From assembly GCA_009746045.1 (NCBI GenBank), contig RPFO01000333.1:1151674-1215673 (forward strand): 64,000 bases of DNA. The letters run 5' to 3'. Positions 15,301 to 27,000 of the stretch are shown here, in pieces (the stretch's first letter is position 1; each line of letters begins with the position of its first letter). This stretch comes from Mesostigma viride (lineage: Eukaryota; Streptophyta; Mesostigmatophyceae; Mesostigmatales; Mesostigmataceae). Position numbers and translations under genes: made by a program. The notes under the pieces were generated by a model. That model was not told the DNA's origin and did not search any database. It was given only the letters and a program-made list of their open reading frames with translations.

Positions 15301-18300
15301 TTTTCTATTGTCTATTTTCTTTACCCCACATCACATGCATGGTACAGGACACACCCACGTCGCTTCTGTTTTCTATTGTCTATTTTCTTTACCCCACATC
15401 ACATGCATGGTACAGGACACACCCACGTCGCTTCTGTTTTCTATTGTCTATTTTCTTTACCCCACATCACATGCATGGTACAGGACACACCCACGTCGCT
15501 TCTGTTTTCTATTGTCTACTTTCTTTACCCCACATCACATGCATGGTACAGGACACACCCACGTCGCTTCTATACTTGTATGTGATATCTGTTTTCTATT
15601 GTCTGTTTTCTATTGTCTACTTTCTTTACCCCACATCACATGCATGGTACAGGACACACCCACGTCGCTTCTATTTTCTATTGTCTACTTTCTTTACCCC
15701 ACATCACATGCATGGTACAGGACACACCCACGTCGCTTCTATACTTGTATGTGAGTGGGACCTACCCAGCAGCTCGTCCACGGGTGTCTCTTTGGCCTTG
15801 CAAGCCTTGAAGTGGTCCACCTGCCCACAAGGTGATTACAGTGATTACAGTGATTACAGTGATTACAGTGATTACAGTGATTACAGTGATTACAGTGATT
15901 ACAGTGATTACAGTGATTACAGTGATTACAGTGATTACAGTGATTACAGTGATTACAGTGATTACAGTGATTACAGTGATTACAGTGATTACAGTGATTA
16001 CAGTGATTACAGTGATTACAGTGATTACAGTGATTACAGTGATTACAGTGATTACAGTGATTACAGTGATTACAGTGATTACAGTGATTACAGTGATTAC
16101 AGTGATTACAGTGATTACAGTGATTACAGTGATTACAATGATTACAGTGATTACAGTGATTACAGTGATTACAGTGATTACAGTGATTACAGTGATTACA
16201 GTGATTACAGTGATTACAGTGATTACAGTGATTACAGTGATTACAGTGATTACAGTGATTACAGTGATTACAGTGATTACAGTGATTACAGTGATTACAG
16301 TGATTACAGTGATTACAGTGATTACAGTGATTACAGTGATTACAGTGATTACAGTGATTACAGTGATTACAGTGATTACAGTGATTACAGTGATTACAGT
16401 GATTACAGTGATTACAGTGATTACAGTGATTACAGTGATTACAGTGATTACAGTGATTACAGTGATTACAGAGATTACAGTGATTACAGTGATTACAGTG
16501 ATTACAGTGATTACAGTGATTACAGTGATTACAGTGATTACAGTGATTACAGTGATTACAGTGATTACCGTGACTACAGTGATTACAGTGATTACAGTGA
16601 TTACAGTGATTACAGTGATTACAGTGATTACAGTGATTACAGTGATTACAGTGATTACAGTGATTACAGTGATTACAGTGATTACAGTGATTACAGTGAT
16701 TACAGTGATTACAGTGATTACAGTGATTACAGTGATTACAGTGATTACAGTGATTACAGTGATTACAGTGATTACAGTGATTACAGTGATTACAGTGATT
16801 ACAGTGATTACAGTGATTACAGTGATTACAGTGATTACAGTGATTACAGTGATTACAGTGATTACAGTGATTACAGTGATTACAGTGATTACAGTGATTA
16901 CAGTGATTACAGTGATTACAGTGATTACAGTGATTACCGTGATTACCGTGATTACAGTGATTACAGTGATTACAGTGATTACAGTGATTACAGTGATTAC
17001 AGTGATTACATTGATTACAGTGATTACAGTGGATCAGGGGGACGAGTCCAATCAGGGGTACAGGTGAGGCGTAGGTGGATAAATCAGGCTCTGCAATGGC
17101 AAGAGTTATATTAGCTGCAATCCTCCTTGGAAACGGTCAGTTTTTCTATATCTACAAGCGTGCAGCGAGACAAGCGTCCCGTTTCCATGTATGCGCCTCC
17201 TGGTATTGCGCTCGCCCCCCTGCCTTCCCCTCCCATTTCCCTTTCCCCCCCGCTGGCCACCCAGCCACTCTGCTTCAAACTGGCACACAAACACAAGCAC
17301 TAACCACTCAGCCAGACAGCCGCAGGTTGTGACGTCATGCTACTGCTGCCTGCCGACACACGCACGGTGGTCCCTGCCTGTGCCTTAGGGGGGTTGTGCC
17401 CCACGGGTGATGACCCCGCCCATGCCTCCTGCGCCCCTACCCCGCCTATGCCCCCAAGGCACACGGCTTGCCATCAACAGCCGCCACAGCACCCTTGTCG
17501 CCGCCACACACATCCGAACGGGGGGAGAAAGATGGGGCCGTGTCAACTACTGGGTGAGCGGCGGTGGCGCGCGGTGGTGAGGAGGTGCATGGTGATCTGA
17601 GCGACACCCGACATGACGCCGTTCCCACGTGTGCGCGTACCAGGATCTTGAAGCGCAGCAGGATGGGGGACACCGTGACGTCTAACCTGCGGGCGTGCAG
17701 TGTGGGGGTGGTGCGAGCCGGCGGCAGTGGCAACTCAGATCAGCGTCGCTGCAACCCATGGAATTGGCAACAAGTCCTTCCAACTGACTAATAAGTCAGT
17801 GAAATGTCCTCCAAGCAGTCAGGCAGCCCAGCATGAGGCCCCCCATAGGCCCTTCGGGATCTCTCCCCTAGCGCTTCCCTCCCTGGCCCCGCCAGCGCTG
17901 CCGATCTGTTACATGTCACTTCCCCGCCGCACATCCGGGCCAGAATTAGCCAAAGTACCGGGAAGCCTGACAAAAGCCCCACTATGTAGAAAGCTTTGCA
18001 GCCAAAGCAAGAAGGCGTGCACGCAAACAGGAACGGGTACCCGTCGCTTCCGCTCCGACAGTGTCGGATGGCGGAGGCGAGCACGGCAGTGTGCCTGGCC
18101 TGGACGCGTTGAGCAAGGAGACTAGCAAATGCGCGCACTATTCTACAGCACATCGCATCCTGCTGCAATCTAGTTATCCCTATTTTTGCCTGAGAAACAA
18201 CGCGCATGCCAGGCACGCATGCATGCGTGCCGTCCATGGCCGGAGCCGAATGCCTACACACCTGCGACGCCTATGGATGTATCGGGTGCGGTGACCAGGA

Positions 18301-18428
18301 GCGTTGGGCATTTCCAGCCGCTCCCACCCCTCCGGCAGCGGAGCTTTGCAGTACTCCTCCACAATCCACATCATGTCGGCGTCCATGATGGGGTCGAGGC
18401 GGAGGTTCTTGCTCTCCTCCACGATGGT
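339..18428 (-). CDS. CEP164-like protein with two WW modules (7 exons resolved, both ends missing)
   Basis: Resolved exons in transcript order: 18428-18262, 17686-17641, 15820-15766, 5434-5355, 2913-2854, 1536-1432, 459-339. All have AG/GT borders and compatible phases, giving 211 contiguous residues. The product has two copies of the module seen at the N-terminus of CEP164 (a centriole distal-appendage protein): a helix plus WW motif. Copy 1 contains LDPIMDADMMWIVEEYCKAP then LPEGW; copy 2 contains MAEYLGI, then EPHLMWIAKLAVLEGVPEGW, then a YRRLADGR...SEHP segment. The second conserved Trp of a classical WW fold is missing in both copies (VTVSP, QSEHP). A basic tail (LRKERQKRPPK) follows. 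By family a basal-body or ciliary role is likely; this is inference. The start codon lies somewhere right of 18428 and was not found; the gene probably continues past the left edge. Only about 630 nt of exon occupy 18 kb. Other WW proteins cannot be excluded. Confidence 0.8.
1268..1440 (-). repeat. 44-bp tandem repeat carrying copies of an exon end and 5' splice site
   Basis: About four units (starting near 1271, 1311, 1355, 1399; spacing 40, 44, 44) lie in the intron after the exon 1536-1432. Read on the minus strand each unit contains GATGCCATC…GAGGAGCAG|GTGAGCC, matching the end of the real exon (GATGCCATC…AAGGAGCAG|GTGAGCC), except the first, outermost unit, which has lost the donor. The array therefore starts inside the coding exon and repeats its donor. 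Confidence 0.9.
2444..2812. repeat. 14-bp tandem repeat (GGTTGGCTATGCAT), about 26 copies
   Basis: Nearly perfect head-to-tail units of ggttggctatgcat; only the left end shows variants (tatgtatgg, ggtccgc). It lies in the WW-gene intron between exons 2913-2854 and 1536-1432, starting about 41 nt downstream of the donor. ATGCAT is a palindrome, so each unit can pair with itself. Confidence 0.95.
3541..5375 (-). repeat. 42-bp tandem repeat carrying a copy of the exon end and donor, about 43 copies
   Basis: Unit on the minus strand: GGCATCGCGCCGCACAAG then GTGGGTGGAGGCAGCATGGG then CCAT, with variants CACGAG, ATAGCGCCGCAC and CGTGCCGCAC. The first unit overlaps the last 18-19 nt of the coding exon 5434-5355 and its donor AAG|GTGGGT; the rest fill the intron. 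One unit near 4348 is 6 bp longer. All spacings are multiples of three, and the minus strand stays open in the coding frame through the whole array, each unit reading GIAPHKVGGGSMGH-like. See findings. Confidence 0.95.
5979..6300. repeat. (TCTATTG)n heptamer array grading into TCTATTT
   Basis: Over 40 copies of a 7-bp unit, starting as tctattg and drifting to tctattt towards the right. It forms the left flank of the 68-bp array, whose units contain the same heptamer. It lies within the large WW-gene intron (15765-5435). Confidence 0.9.
6301..15757. repeat. 68-bp minisatellite, roughly 130 copies, with longer variant units
   Basis: Unit (plus strand): ccccacatcacatgcatggt, then acaggacacacccacgtcgc, then ttctRttttctattgtctRY and ttcttta. 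Most units differ only at two or three R/Y positions. Longer units insert atacttgtatgtgatgtctg and additional tctattgtct blocks; these recur in several places, pointing to multi-unit duplication. The right end lies about 10 nt downstream (minus sense) of the WW-gene donor at 15766|15765, and intron sequence starting at about +10 already matches the long unit type. Long open frames through this array have no independent support as genes. Confidence 0.95.
15831..17030. repeat. 9-bp tandem repeat (GTGATTACA)n, about 133 copies
   Basis: Almost pure gtgattaca units with a handful of substitutions (gagattaca, gtgattacc, gtgactaca, ttgattaca). It fills most of the WW-gene intron between exons 17686-17641 and 15820-15766 and ends 10 nt from the acceptor of the latter. 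Being a multiple of three, it creates meaningless SDY or VIT repeat frames. Confidence 0.97.
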
Positions 18429-20463
18429 CTGCGGTCGCGATGCCGTCAACAATGGCATACAGCGCCATGAGTCTTAAAAATGTTGGAAAAACAAGTTATA
18501 TGTCTCATGTGGCAAGAGGGCCTTTGTCTGGCCCCAGGGGGCGGGGGGGGTACAAAATATACCAGAATGCGGGATGCCTTCCTTAGTACCAGCACACTGT
18601 TGCACATGGTCGTGCCCTTCTGAGTCGGCCGCGCAAGCGTACCTGTGCAGAAATCGGCCCCATCGCGAGATGACCACCAGCGCGTGCGGTTTGGTTCAGA
18701 TTTGAGAAAAGAAGCTATTTCATGACTTAAAGAGGTTGGCAAATTGAAGCCAAACCTGTGGCCATTCGTCTGGTCCATGACCACATCTCCAGAAGTGAAA
18801 GCATGCTGGGTGCATCTCCATTCACGGACATTTCAAGAATTGCGACATTACCATGAGTACGCTGGCTATTTATCTACTATACCAGTCAGGCATGTTGTGA
18901 ATTCCAACTAGAATTGACAATTGGGCAATGTTGGCCGACCCATCGGAAATCGGAGACCTGTTTGTGACAAATTTACCTTGACAAATTGGGCAGTCTGCCC
19001 CGGTGGGCAGCAATTATAATTGCCAACTGCCAAAACGTGCTACACCTTTATGGCTCGCCTGTACAGACTAGAGTATTGTCTAGTATTTGTGCATTGGCCA
19101 GAGCAAGGCCGTACACCGAGACGGGACAAGGTTTGAGTACCAATCAAACATTGTTGAGTTGACTTGACTTGAGTTTATTCCCGCGCCGGTGGTCCGACAG
19201 GGTTATAAATAGTGGATCCCTGGTGGATCCAACGGCTGGTCCTGCCTTATGGGGGTGGCAAACTTGAACATGTGAGTCTCACATCCAACATTGTGAGAGT
19301 CTCGTGAGATCGTGTTCATCAATCATTCAACGTGACCGCCCCAAAAAGTTGTCATGGATGGGATGCCACGCCTGCTGGCTTGCCACGCCTCACGCCTGCT
19401 GGCTTGCCACGCATGCAGTACTGTAGTACGCCGAGACTCGACTCTGGTCTCTCTGAGTCCCAGGCCCCGCGGCACGCGTGTCCCAGGGTCCGTCTCGAAC
19501 GTCCGTCCCTAGTCCCATACCCGATGTCCTGGCACAGGCATGGACAAGTAAGCGCGCAAACCTCGCGCGCCCCCCTTAGATTCTGGAATCTCCGCGTTGC
19601 ACTTCGCAGGAATTGCTAACCGTGCGCTGTTGTTGTTGTTGTTGTTGTTGTTGTTGTGTCCCACCGTGCGCTGTATAACCCAGCTGTCCTACGGTCCGTC
19701 CCACGCGCCCGACATCTGATTTGGCAAATCGGATGGCAGGAGCAAAACACGATTGCTTCAACATTATACTTGGAGGCGCGGCCAGTAGAACACAGTACAC
19801 CGTGCCAGGGTCGCTTTAGCAGGCCGGTCAGGCGTGCAGTGCCTGTTCTTTTTGCCAAAAGACTGGAACTAGCACCGGACAGCTCAGCCCAGGCCAGATC
19901 GTTCGTCCTGCCAGCCGGGCGCGCCTTTGGATCGAAGAGGTGGCAGGGGCGGAACGCTTACACGCTGGAGCGTTTGATCGAAAGACCCGCCTGCAAGCCC
20001 CAACTTTTCCAAGCGCATTCGCGGGTGGAGTATGCTGGCACGAGGCTTTGTTCGCTTAGCATTGTAAGCGAGTTGTTTTTGTTTTTGATGGGATAGAGAA
20101 GGTAGACGTCGTTGTGGTGACCGGTAACGGCAAGTTTAAGGAAAGACGCATTTCCTGAGGGCGCGGAGCAGTGTCAGGGGGGTCCGCGAACTAGGGGAGC
20201 GCCTACACGTTGAAAAGAAGGATTGGATGTGCTCTTCGGAATTTGGGCTCTCCAGTAGACACAGCTGCGAAAAATAGTTACGGAACTTCCCTGTAAAGTT
20301 GCCTAGAAAGCGTGGATGCCATCCATCGCTTAAAGGTCACAGCTAGATTCCATAGAAACATCGGTCCTGCTTCTACCTTTCGAAAATTTTTGCAGGGTTT
20401 TACAAGTTGGTGCTTAAACTAGCGAAAAATTGTCACGTTTTCTGGTAGGCTGAGTAGTAGGCG
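18429..20463. other. Intergenic head-to-head region between the WW gene and the GBF gene
   Basis: It holds the unresolved 5' end of the WW gene (-) and the promoter and 5' UTR of the GBF gene (+). Visible items: a retroelement-tail-like motif gagtttattcccgcgcc at 19171-19187 preceded by ttgactt/ttgagtt copies, a TATAAATA at 19204-19211 (of unknown relevance), two adjacent cacgcctgctggcttgc copies near 19368-19400, and a (TGT)9-10 run at 19628-19657. No gene was recognised; open frames here show no family features. Confidence 0.6.
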
Positions 20464-21002
20464 ATGGGCATTGAACCGGCTCCCGCAGACGCTTCAAAGG
20501 TAAGCATCGTACTTCCCGTCCTCAGCAAGTCTTCTGGCTTAAATGCCCATGCAGAATTCGAATTTTGTCGTTCGAAACCTTGGTGCCCATGGAGAGGAGA
20601 CAGGGGATTTTCATTTGGGGAGTTTAAGCCCGCGTCCTACTCACCTTTTTGGCGCGTTGCTGTGCGCCCCAAAACTAAAATTGCGCTCTCGCAGACTTTT
20701 CCCCAACAAGACCAATACAACCAGTGGATGGCTAGCATGCAGGTTCGTTACACCGTTGAGCTGCTCCTGTCTGCGTGAAGCCTGCAGCCTGGAGAGGCGC
20801 AGGCACCAGGCACGGATTAGTGTCGCTTGGGGGAGTAATGCCTGCTTGTGTCCAAAATGCACATTGTATAGAAGGAGCATTACCTTGGCCAGTTTGGACT
20901 AATGCTAATTAGGGTTTAAAGCAGAGGGGACTCTAAGATGCAGCCCTTGTTTCGCGCTCTGTCCGCAATGTGATTCCGCAAGCATGTTGGGCCCCCTGTT
21001 TC

Positions 21003-21042
<40 letters not shown>

Positions 21043-24000
21043 TTTTCCTGCCCCCTTCTGTTTCCTGCCCCCCCCCTGTTTCCTGCCCCTCGATGTTTCC
21101 TTCCACTCCCTGTTTCCTGCCCCCACCGTTTCCTCCCCCCCCTGTTTCCTGCCCACCGCTGTTTCCTGCCCCCCGCTGTTTCCTACCACTCCCTGTTTCC
21201 TGCCCCCACCGTTTCCTCCCCCCCCTGTTTCCTGCCCCCCGCTGTTTCCTGCCACCCCCTGTTTCCTCCCTGCCCTGTTTCTTGCCCCCCCCTGTTTCCT
21301 GCCACTCCCTGTCTCCTGCCCCCACCGTTTCCTCCCCCCCTGTTTCCTGCCCCCCCTGTTTCCTCCCCCCCCTGTTTCCTGCCCCCCGCTGTTTCCTGCC
21401 ACCCCCTGTTTCCTCCCTGCCCTGTTTCTTGCCCCCCCCTGTTTCCTGCCACTCCCTGTCTCCCGCCACCCCCTGTTTCCTGCCCCCCCCTGTCTCCTGC
21501 CACCCCCTGTTTCCTGCCTCTCGCTGTTTCCTGCCACTCCCTGTCTCCTGCCCCCACCGTTTCCTCCCCCCCTGTTTCCTGCCCCCCCCTGTTTCCTGCC
21601 CCCCCTGTTTCCTGCCCCCCCCTGTTTCCTGCCCCCCCCTGTTTCCTGCCCGCCCCTGTTTCCTGCCACTCCCTGTCTCCTGCCACCCCCCCTGTTTCCT
21701 GCCCCCCCCCCCCTGTTTCCTGCCACTCCCTGTCTCCTGCCCCCCCCTGTTTCCTGCCCGCCCCCTGTCTCCTGCCTTCACCTGTTTCCTGCCAGCCCCT
21801 GTTTCCTGCCAGCCCCTGTTTCCAGCCACGTGCGGCCTAGTCTCTACCCATGCTGTTGTCATGAGCGGCCGCTGCAACTGCTGCAGTGGTGGCATTCGCC
21901 GCATGACACGCCTTGCTCTTGCCTGTCTCGGTGCCCTAATCATACCGGTGGTGCTGCCATCTTTCGCAGGTCTGCCTCGCTAGCGTGTTGTGTGCATCGG
22001 TGGGAGTTTGTGTGGGCCCCATGGCTTGGCAGGGAGTGGGTGTGGTCAGGTTGTGCCAGAAAACCCCTCATACGCGCCCTCTGAAAGGTAGACATCCCAT
22101 GCGTGGCCAGGTGGCGGCCGCTATCACGGTGTCCCTTGCTGGGGGATGGAGGGGATGTGAGTGGCGTGCGTGCCGGCCGGGTGCTGTGGAGACGGCAATG
22201 TGAGGGCGGTCTAGTGTGCTGGGGTGCTACTGTAGACTGCACGAGGGCGGCCCCTTGTGGGTGAACAGGGCAGGGTATGCGTTACGTGGGTGACCCCGCA
22301 TGTGGGGGGGCTGGCTTCCCGTGTTCCCGCCACGCGCATGTGGCATGATTGTTCATGCACATGCTTGCTGCTGGTGCGCCACGCTCTTGGTCGACCAGCG
22401 ACGCAGGGCGCGCGCTGCAGCCAGCTAGTTCAGCGCTCACGCACGCATGCATGCGCCGCAGGGCATGGGCGTCCTGGTAGGCCCCACACATGGTTGTTGT
22501 GTGCTGCCACCGTGCCGCCCATGGAACACCCATGGCTGCACGCTGCCGTTCTTGCTTGTCTGTGGCACCGTAGATATGTGGCTGTCCGATGTGGGTGCCG
22601 TGTTAACCTGCTGGTCGTGCGTGCGGATGGATTCTGTCCATGATTCGTCCGTCACATGCGGCACGCCTCCCCCCCTCTCCCCCTTCAGGGATACTACAAC
22701 TCTCAGATGGGCCCTGGCGGCATGCCCCCTGCCGGCTTCATGCCTCCATCCATGCCCGCATCTTCCTCCGGGGGTGGCCACCCTTACATGTGGGGGCCCC
22801 AGGGCATGATGCCCCCGTACCCGCCCCCGCTGCCGGGCATGTCCATGAGCATGCCAGGGGGGTTCCCAGGGATGTTCCCTGGCGGCATGTTCCCGCACCC
22901 GCCGATGCCACCGGTACGCTCCCCCGGCCCTTTGCCCATCGTCTGTCGATGCAATGTCTTGTGGGCAGTAGTCTCCCTGCCCCCTGACTTAATACTAGTA
23001 TGATGTTGTTAGTATGAGTACACTATAATATCATCATACTGGTACACATGAGTATGCTAGTATGTTTATTGTCCGCAAATATCCTGTGGTTTTTGTGTAC
23101 CTGTGTCATAGTGCGTAGGAGGCAGGTTGTCTAGCATTCGGAAAGTGCGTCGTCTCGTGCGTTGTCTCGTGCGTTGTCTCGTGCGTCGTCTCGTGCGGTA
23201 GCATGTGTTGGTGCACACGTGGGCGTGTCGTCCTCTTGATTCGGGGTGTTCCTGTCGCGCCAACAGGTGACGGCACACAGCAGCAAACAGGTTCTTCTCG
23301 TTTAGGCTCTCGCTTGCCACCTGGTGTTGGAGTGGAGCCAACATTCTCAGACAGGCATCATCCAAGTTGGTGTGGCGTCATCGTCGTCCATGGGTCATCA
23401 TCGTCATCATCATCTCTGTCTCATCCCCATCTGTGCGTTATCATCGTCCGCAGAGTGTCGTTCTTATCTGTGTGTCGTCACAGTGTTAGCATGGCATCAT
23501 CTTTGTCGCGTCATGGTGAATCCGAACATGTGTGTGTCTGCATGATGGCGGTATACGGGAGCATGGGCAGCCCCTTTGGGCACTACCCCCCAGGGGGACA
23601 CCCTGGCTCATCTGCATCAGGGTCCTCCTCGGCCGTGCCTTCCTCCTCCTCTGCGCAGGCGTCCGGCCAGGGGGAAGACGCGGGGGGTCGCGGCCGCGTC
23701 GACAACGGAAGCGCTGCTGGCCCACCCTTGGTACGTCCTTTGTGCCTTGTGCACGCGTGGTATTGCCCCGTGCATGACATGGCTCCCCACCCTTGCCCTG
23801 CCCATCACGCAGCATGCTTGCGCTGCCCGCCATGCATCATGCTTGCGCTGCCCGTCATGCAGCAGCATGCTTGCGCTGCCCATCATGCAGCATGCTTGCG
23901 CTGCCCGTCACGCAGCATGCTTGCGCTGCCCATTTCCCATTTCTTGAACGCAACTGGCTGGCGGCGTGTGAGGGCATCACGGGCGATGTTTGCCATCGTG

Positions 24001-27000
24001 TGGTCTGCGTTGTAATCAAGGCCCTTTTGTGGTCTGGTTGTGATCAAGGCCCTTTCGTGGTCTGGTTGTGATCAAGACCCTTTTGTGGTCTGGTTGTGAT
24101 CAAGGCCCTTTTGTGGTCTGGTTGTGATCAAGACCCTTTCGTGGTCTGGTCGTGATCAAGGCCCTTTTGTGGTCTGGTCGTGATCAAGGCCCTTTTGTGG
24201 TCTGGTTGTGATCAAGGCCCTTTCGTGGTCTGGTTGTGATCAAGGCCCTTTCGTGGTCTGGTTGTGATCAAGGCCCTTTTGTGGTCTGGTTGTGATCAAG
24301 ACCCTTTTGTGGTCTGGTTGTGATCAAGGCCCTTTTGTGGTCTGGTTGTGATCAAGGCCCTTTTGTGGTGTGGTCGTGATCAAGGCCCTTTCGTGGTCTG
24401 GTTGTGATCAAGGCCCTTTTGTGGTCTGGTTGTGATCAAGGCCCTTTTGTGGTCTGGTTGTGATCAAGGCCCTTTTGTGGTCTGGTTGTGATCAAGGCCC
24501 TTTGGTGGTCTGGTTGTGATCAAGGCCCTTTTGTGGTCTGGTTGTGATCAAGGCCCTTTCGTGGTCTGGTTGTGATCAAGGCCCTTTTGTGGTCTGGTCG
24601 TGATCAAGGCCCTTTCGTGGTCTGGTTGTGATCAAGGCCCTTTCGTGGTCTGGTTGTGATCAAGTCCCTTTCGTGGTCTGGTTGTGATCAAGACCCTTTT
24701 GTGGTCTGGTTGTGATCAAGGCCCTTTCGTGGTCTGGTCGTGATCAAGGCCCTTTCGTGGTCTGGTTGTGATCAAGGCCCTTTTGTGGTCTGGTTGTGAT
24801 CAAGACCCTTTTGTGGTCTGGTTGTGATCAAGGCCCTTTTGTGGTCTGGTTGTGATCAAGGCCCTTTTGTGGTCTGGTTGTGATCAAGGCCCTTTTGTGG
24901 TCTGGTTGTGATCAAGGCGTTTTTGTGGTCTGGTTGTGATCAAGTCCCTTTCGTGGTCTGGTTGTGATCAAGTCCCTTTTGTGGTCTGGTTGTGATCAAG
25001 TCCCTTTGGTGGTGTGGTTGTGATCAAGTCCCTTTTGTGGTCTGGTTGTAATCAAGACCCTTTTGTGGTCTGGTTGTGATCAAGGCCCTTTCGTGGTCTG
25101 GTTGTGATCAAGGCCCTTTCGTGGTCTGGTTGTGATCAAGGCCCTTTCGTGGTCTGGTTGTGATCAAGGCCCTTTCGTGGTCTGGTTGTGATCAAGTCCC
25201 TTTTGTGGTCTGGTTGTGATCAAGGCCCTTTCGTGGTCTGGTTGTGATCAAGGCCCTTTCGTGGTCTGGTTGTGATCAAGGCCCTTTCGTGGTCTGGTTG
25301 TGATCAAGGCCCTTTTGTGGTCTGGTTGTGATCAAGTCCCTTTTGTGGTCTGGTTGTGATCAAGGCCCTTTCGTGGTCTGGTTGTGATCAAGACCCTTTT
25401 GTGGTCTGGTTGTGATCAAGGCCCTTTTGTGGTCTGGTTGTGATCAAGGCCCTTTTGTGGTCTGGTTGTGATCAAGGCCCTTTCGTGGTCTGGTTGTGAT
25501 CAAGTCCCTTTTGTGGTCTGGTTGTGATCAAGGCCCTTTTGTGGTCTGGTTGTGATCAAGGCCCTTTTGTGGTCTGGTTGTGATCAAGGCCCTTTGGTGG
25601 TCTGGTCGTGATCAAGGCCCTTTTGTGGTCTGGTTGTGATCAAGTCCCTTTGGTGGTCTGGTTGTGATCAAGGCCCTTTCGTGGTCTGGTTGTGATCAAG
25701 TCCCTTTGGTGGTCTGGTTGTGATCAAGGCCCTTTTGTGGTCTGGTTGTGATCAAGGCCCTTTTGTGGTCTGCGTTGTGATCAAGGCCCTTTTGTGGTCT
25801 GGTTGTGATCAAGGCCCTTTTGTGGTCTGGTTGTGATCAAGGCCCTTTCGTGGTCTGGTTGTGATCAAGACCCTTTTGTGGTCTGGTTGTGATCAAGGCC
25901 CTTTTGTGGTCTGGTTGTGATCAAGACCCTTTTGTGGTCTGGTTGTGATCAAGGCCCTTTTGTGGTCTGGTTGTGATCAAGTCCCTTTCGTGGTCTGGTT
26001 GTGATCAAGACCCTTTCGTGGTCTGGTTGTGATCAAGGCCCTTTTGTGGTCTGGTTGTGATCAAGGCCCTTTCGTGGTCTGGTTGTGATCAAGACCCTTT
26101 TGTGGTGTGGTTGTGATCAAGACCCTTTTGTGGTGTGGTTGTGATCAAGGCCCTTTTGTGGTGTGGTTGTGATCAAGGGGTTGATGGAATGACCAGACAG
26201 GGCGGGTCGCTGGGGCGATAAGTCGCTAGCGGAGCATGGCTAGCCGCAGCAAGGGGCACACGGAGAGGCGCAAGGGATGCAACGAGGGCAAGGGACGTCC
26301 CTACAATGGGTCCGTGCTTGACATCTGCCTTTGTCACGGGTGGATGCGGATCCAGCCCCGCGGGCCATCTGTGTGGTGGAAAGCGGCGGCTGCACACCGA
26401 CCACATCCCTTGCCTGGTTCTTGTCCTGATGTTCCCCTGAAGTTCTGCTCGCGTTTCTCTTTCCTGCCCCCCTTCCCCTTCATTCTGCTTCCCCTTCAAT
26501 CCACGCGCCTTTTCCTACACGTCCACGTCGCCTCCGTGCCCACCCACGGTCGCTGCTCACCCTGCACCTCATCCTTGTGCGTGCGCGCTCAACCGCACAC
26601 CCCGGTGTCCCTATCAGGGGTCCGGTGGCGCCATGGCCCCACCCAGGGGGGGCAGCAGCGACGGCGAGCCCCGCAACATGCCCCTGTATGGGATGCCCCC
26701 CTCGTCGGGCGCTGGAGGAGGGTCCGGTCCCCTCTCCGACATGCACCACGCAGGAAACCGCAGCCCAGAGCACGGGGGGCCCGCAGGGGGGGCGGGCGGC
26801 AGCAGCCAAAAGGTGGTGGCCCGCAAGCCCAGCAGTAGCGGTGCCGACCTCTCCGCGTTGGGCAAGGGCTCCGGGGGCCTCACCAGCCTGCTGAATAGTG
26901 CCGGGGGCGGCGCGGATGGGCTGATCCATGAGCCGCAGCCAAGCCGACTCAGCCCACCCAGCGGTGACACGGCGGCACCGGCAGCCATCAAGCCGCACGC

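Noticed and set aside
5851-17114. Open frames of 1000-1960 codons through the 68-bp and 9-bp arrays, as repeat proteins
   Set aside because: All three plus-strand frames are open because the unit has few stops; units vary at any codon position alike; and real exons of a minus-strand gene flank the array with good splice sites.
19656-20096. 146-codon open frame upstream of GBF as a gene
   Set aside because: No family features, no splice partners, and it lies in the GBF 5' region; not distinguishable from a chance frame in GC-rich DNA.
20464-20778. Unspliced 104-codon protein from the GBF start
   Set aside because: GTAAGC after codon 12 and a good acceptor before ACTTTTCC join to the conserved QWMASMQ-GYYN sequence; the unspliced frame has no such similarity.
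24000-26178. CRISPR-like array
   Set aside because: Units are directly contiguous with no unique spacers, the sequence is eukaryotic, and no cas genes are present. The same holds for the other arrays.
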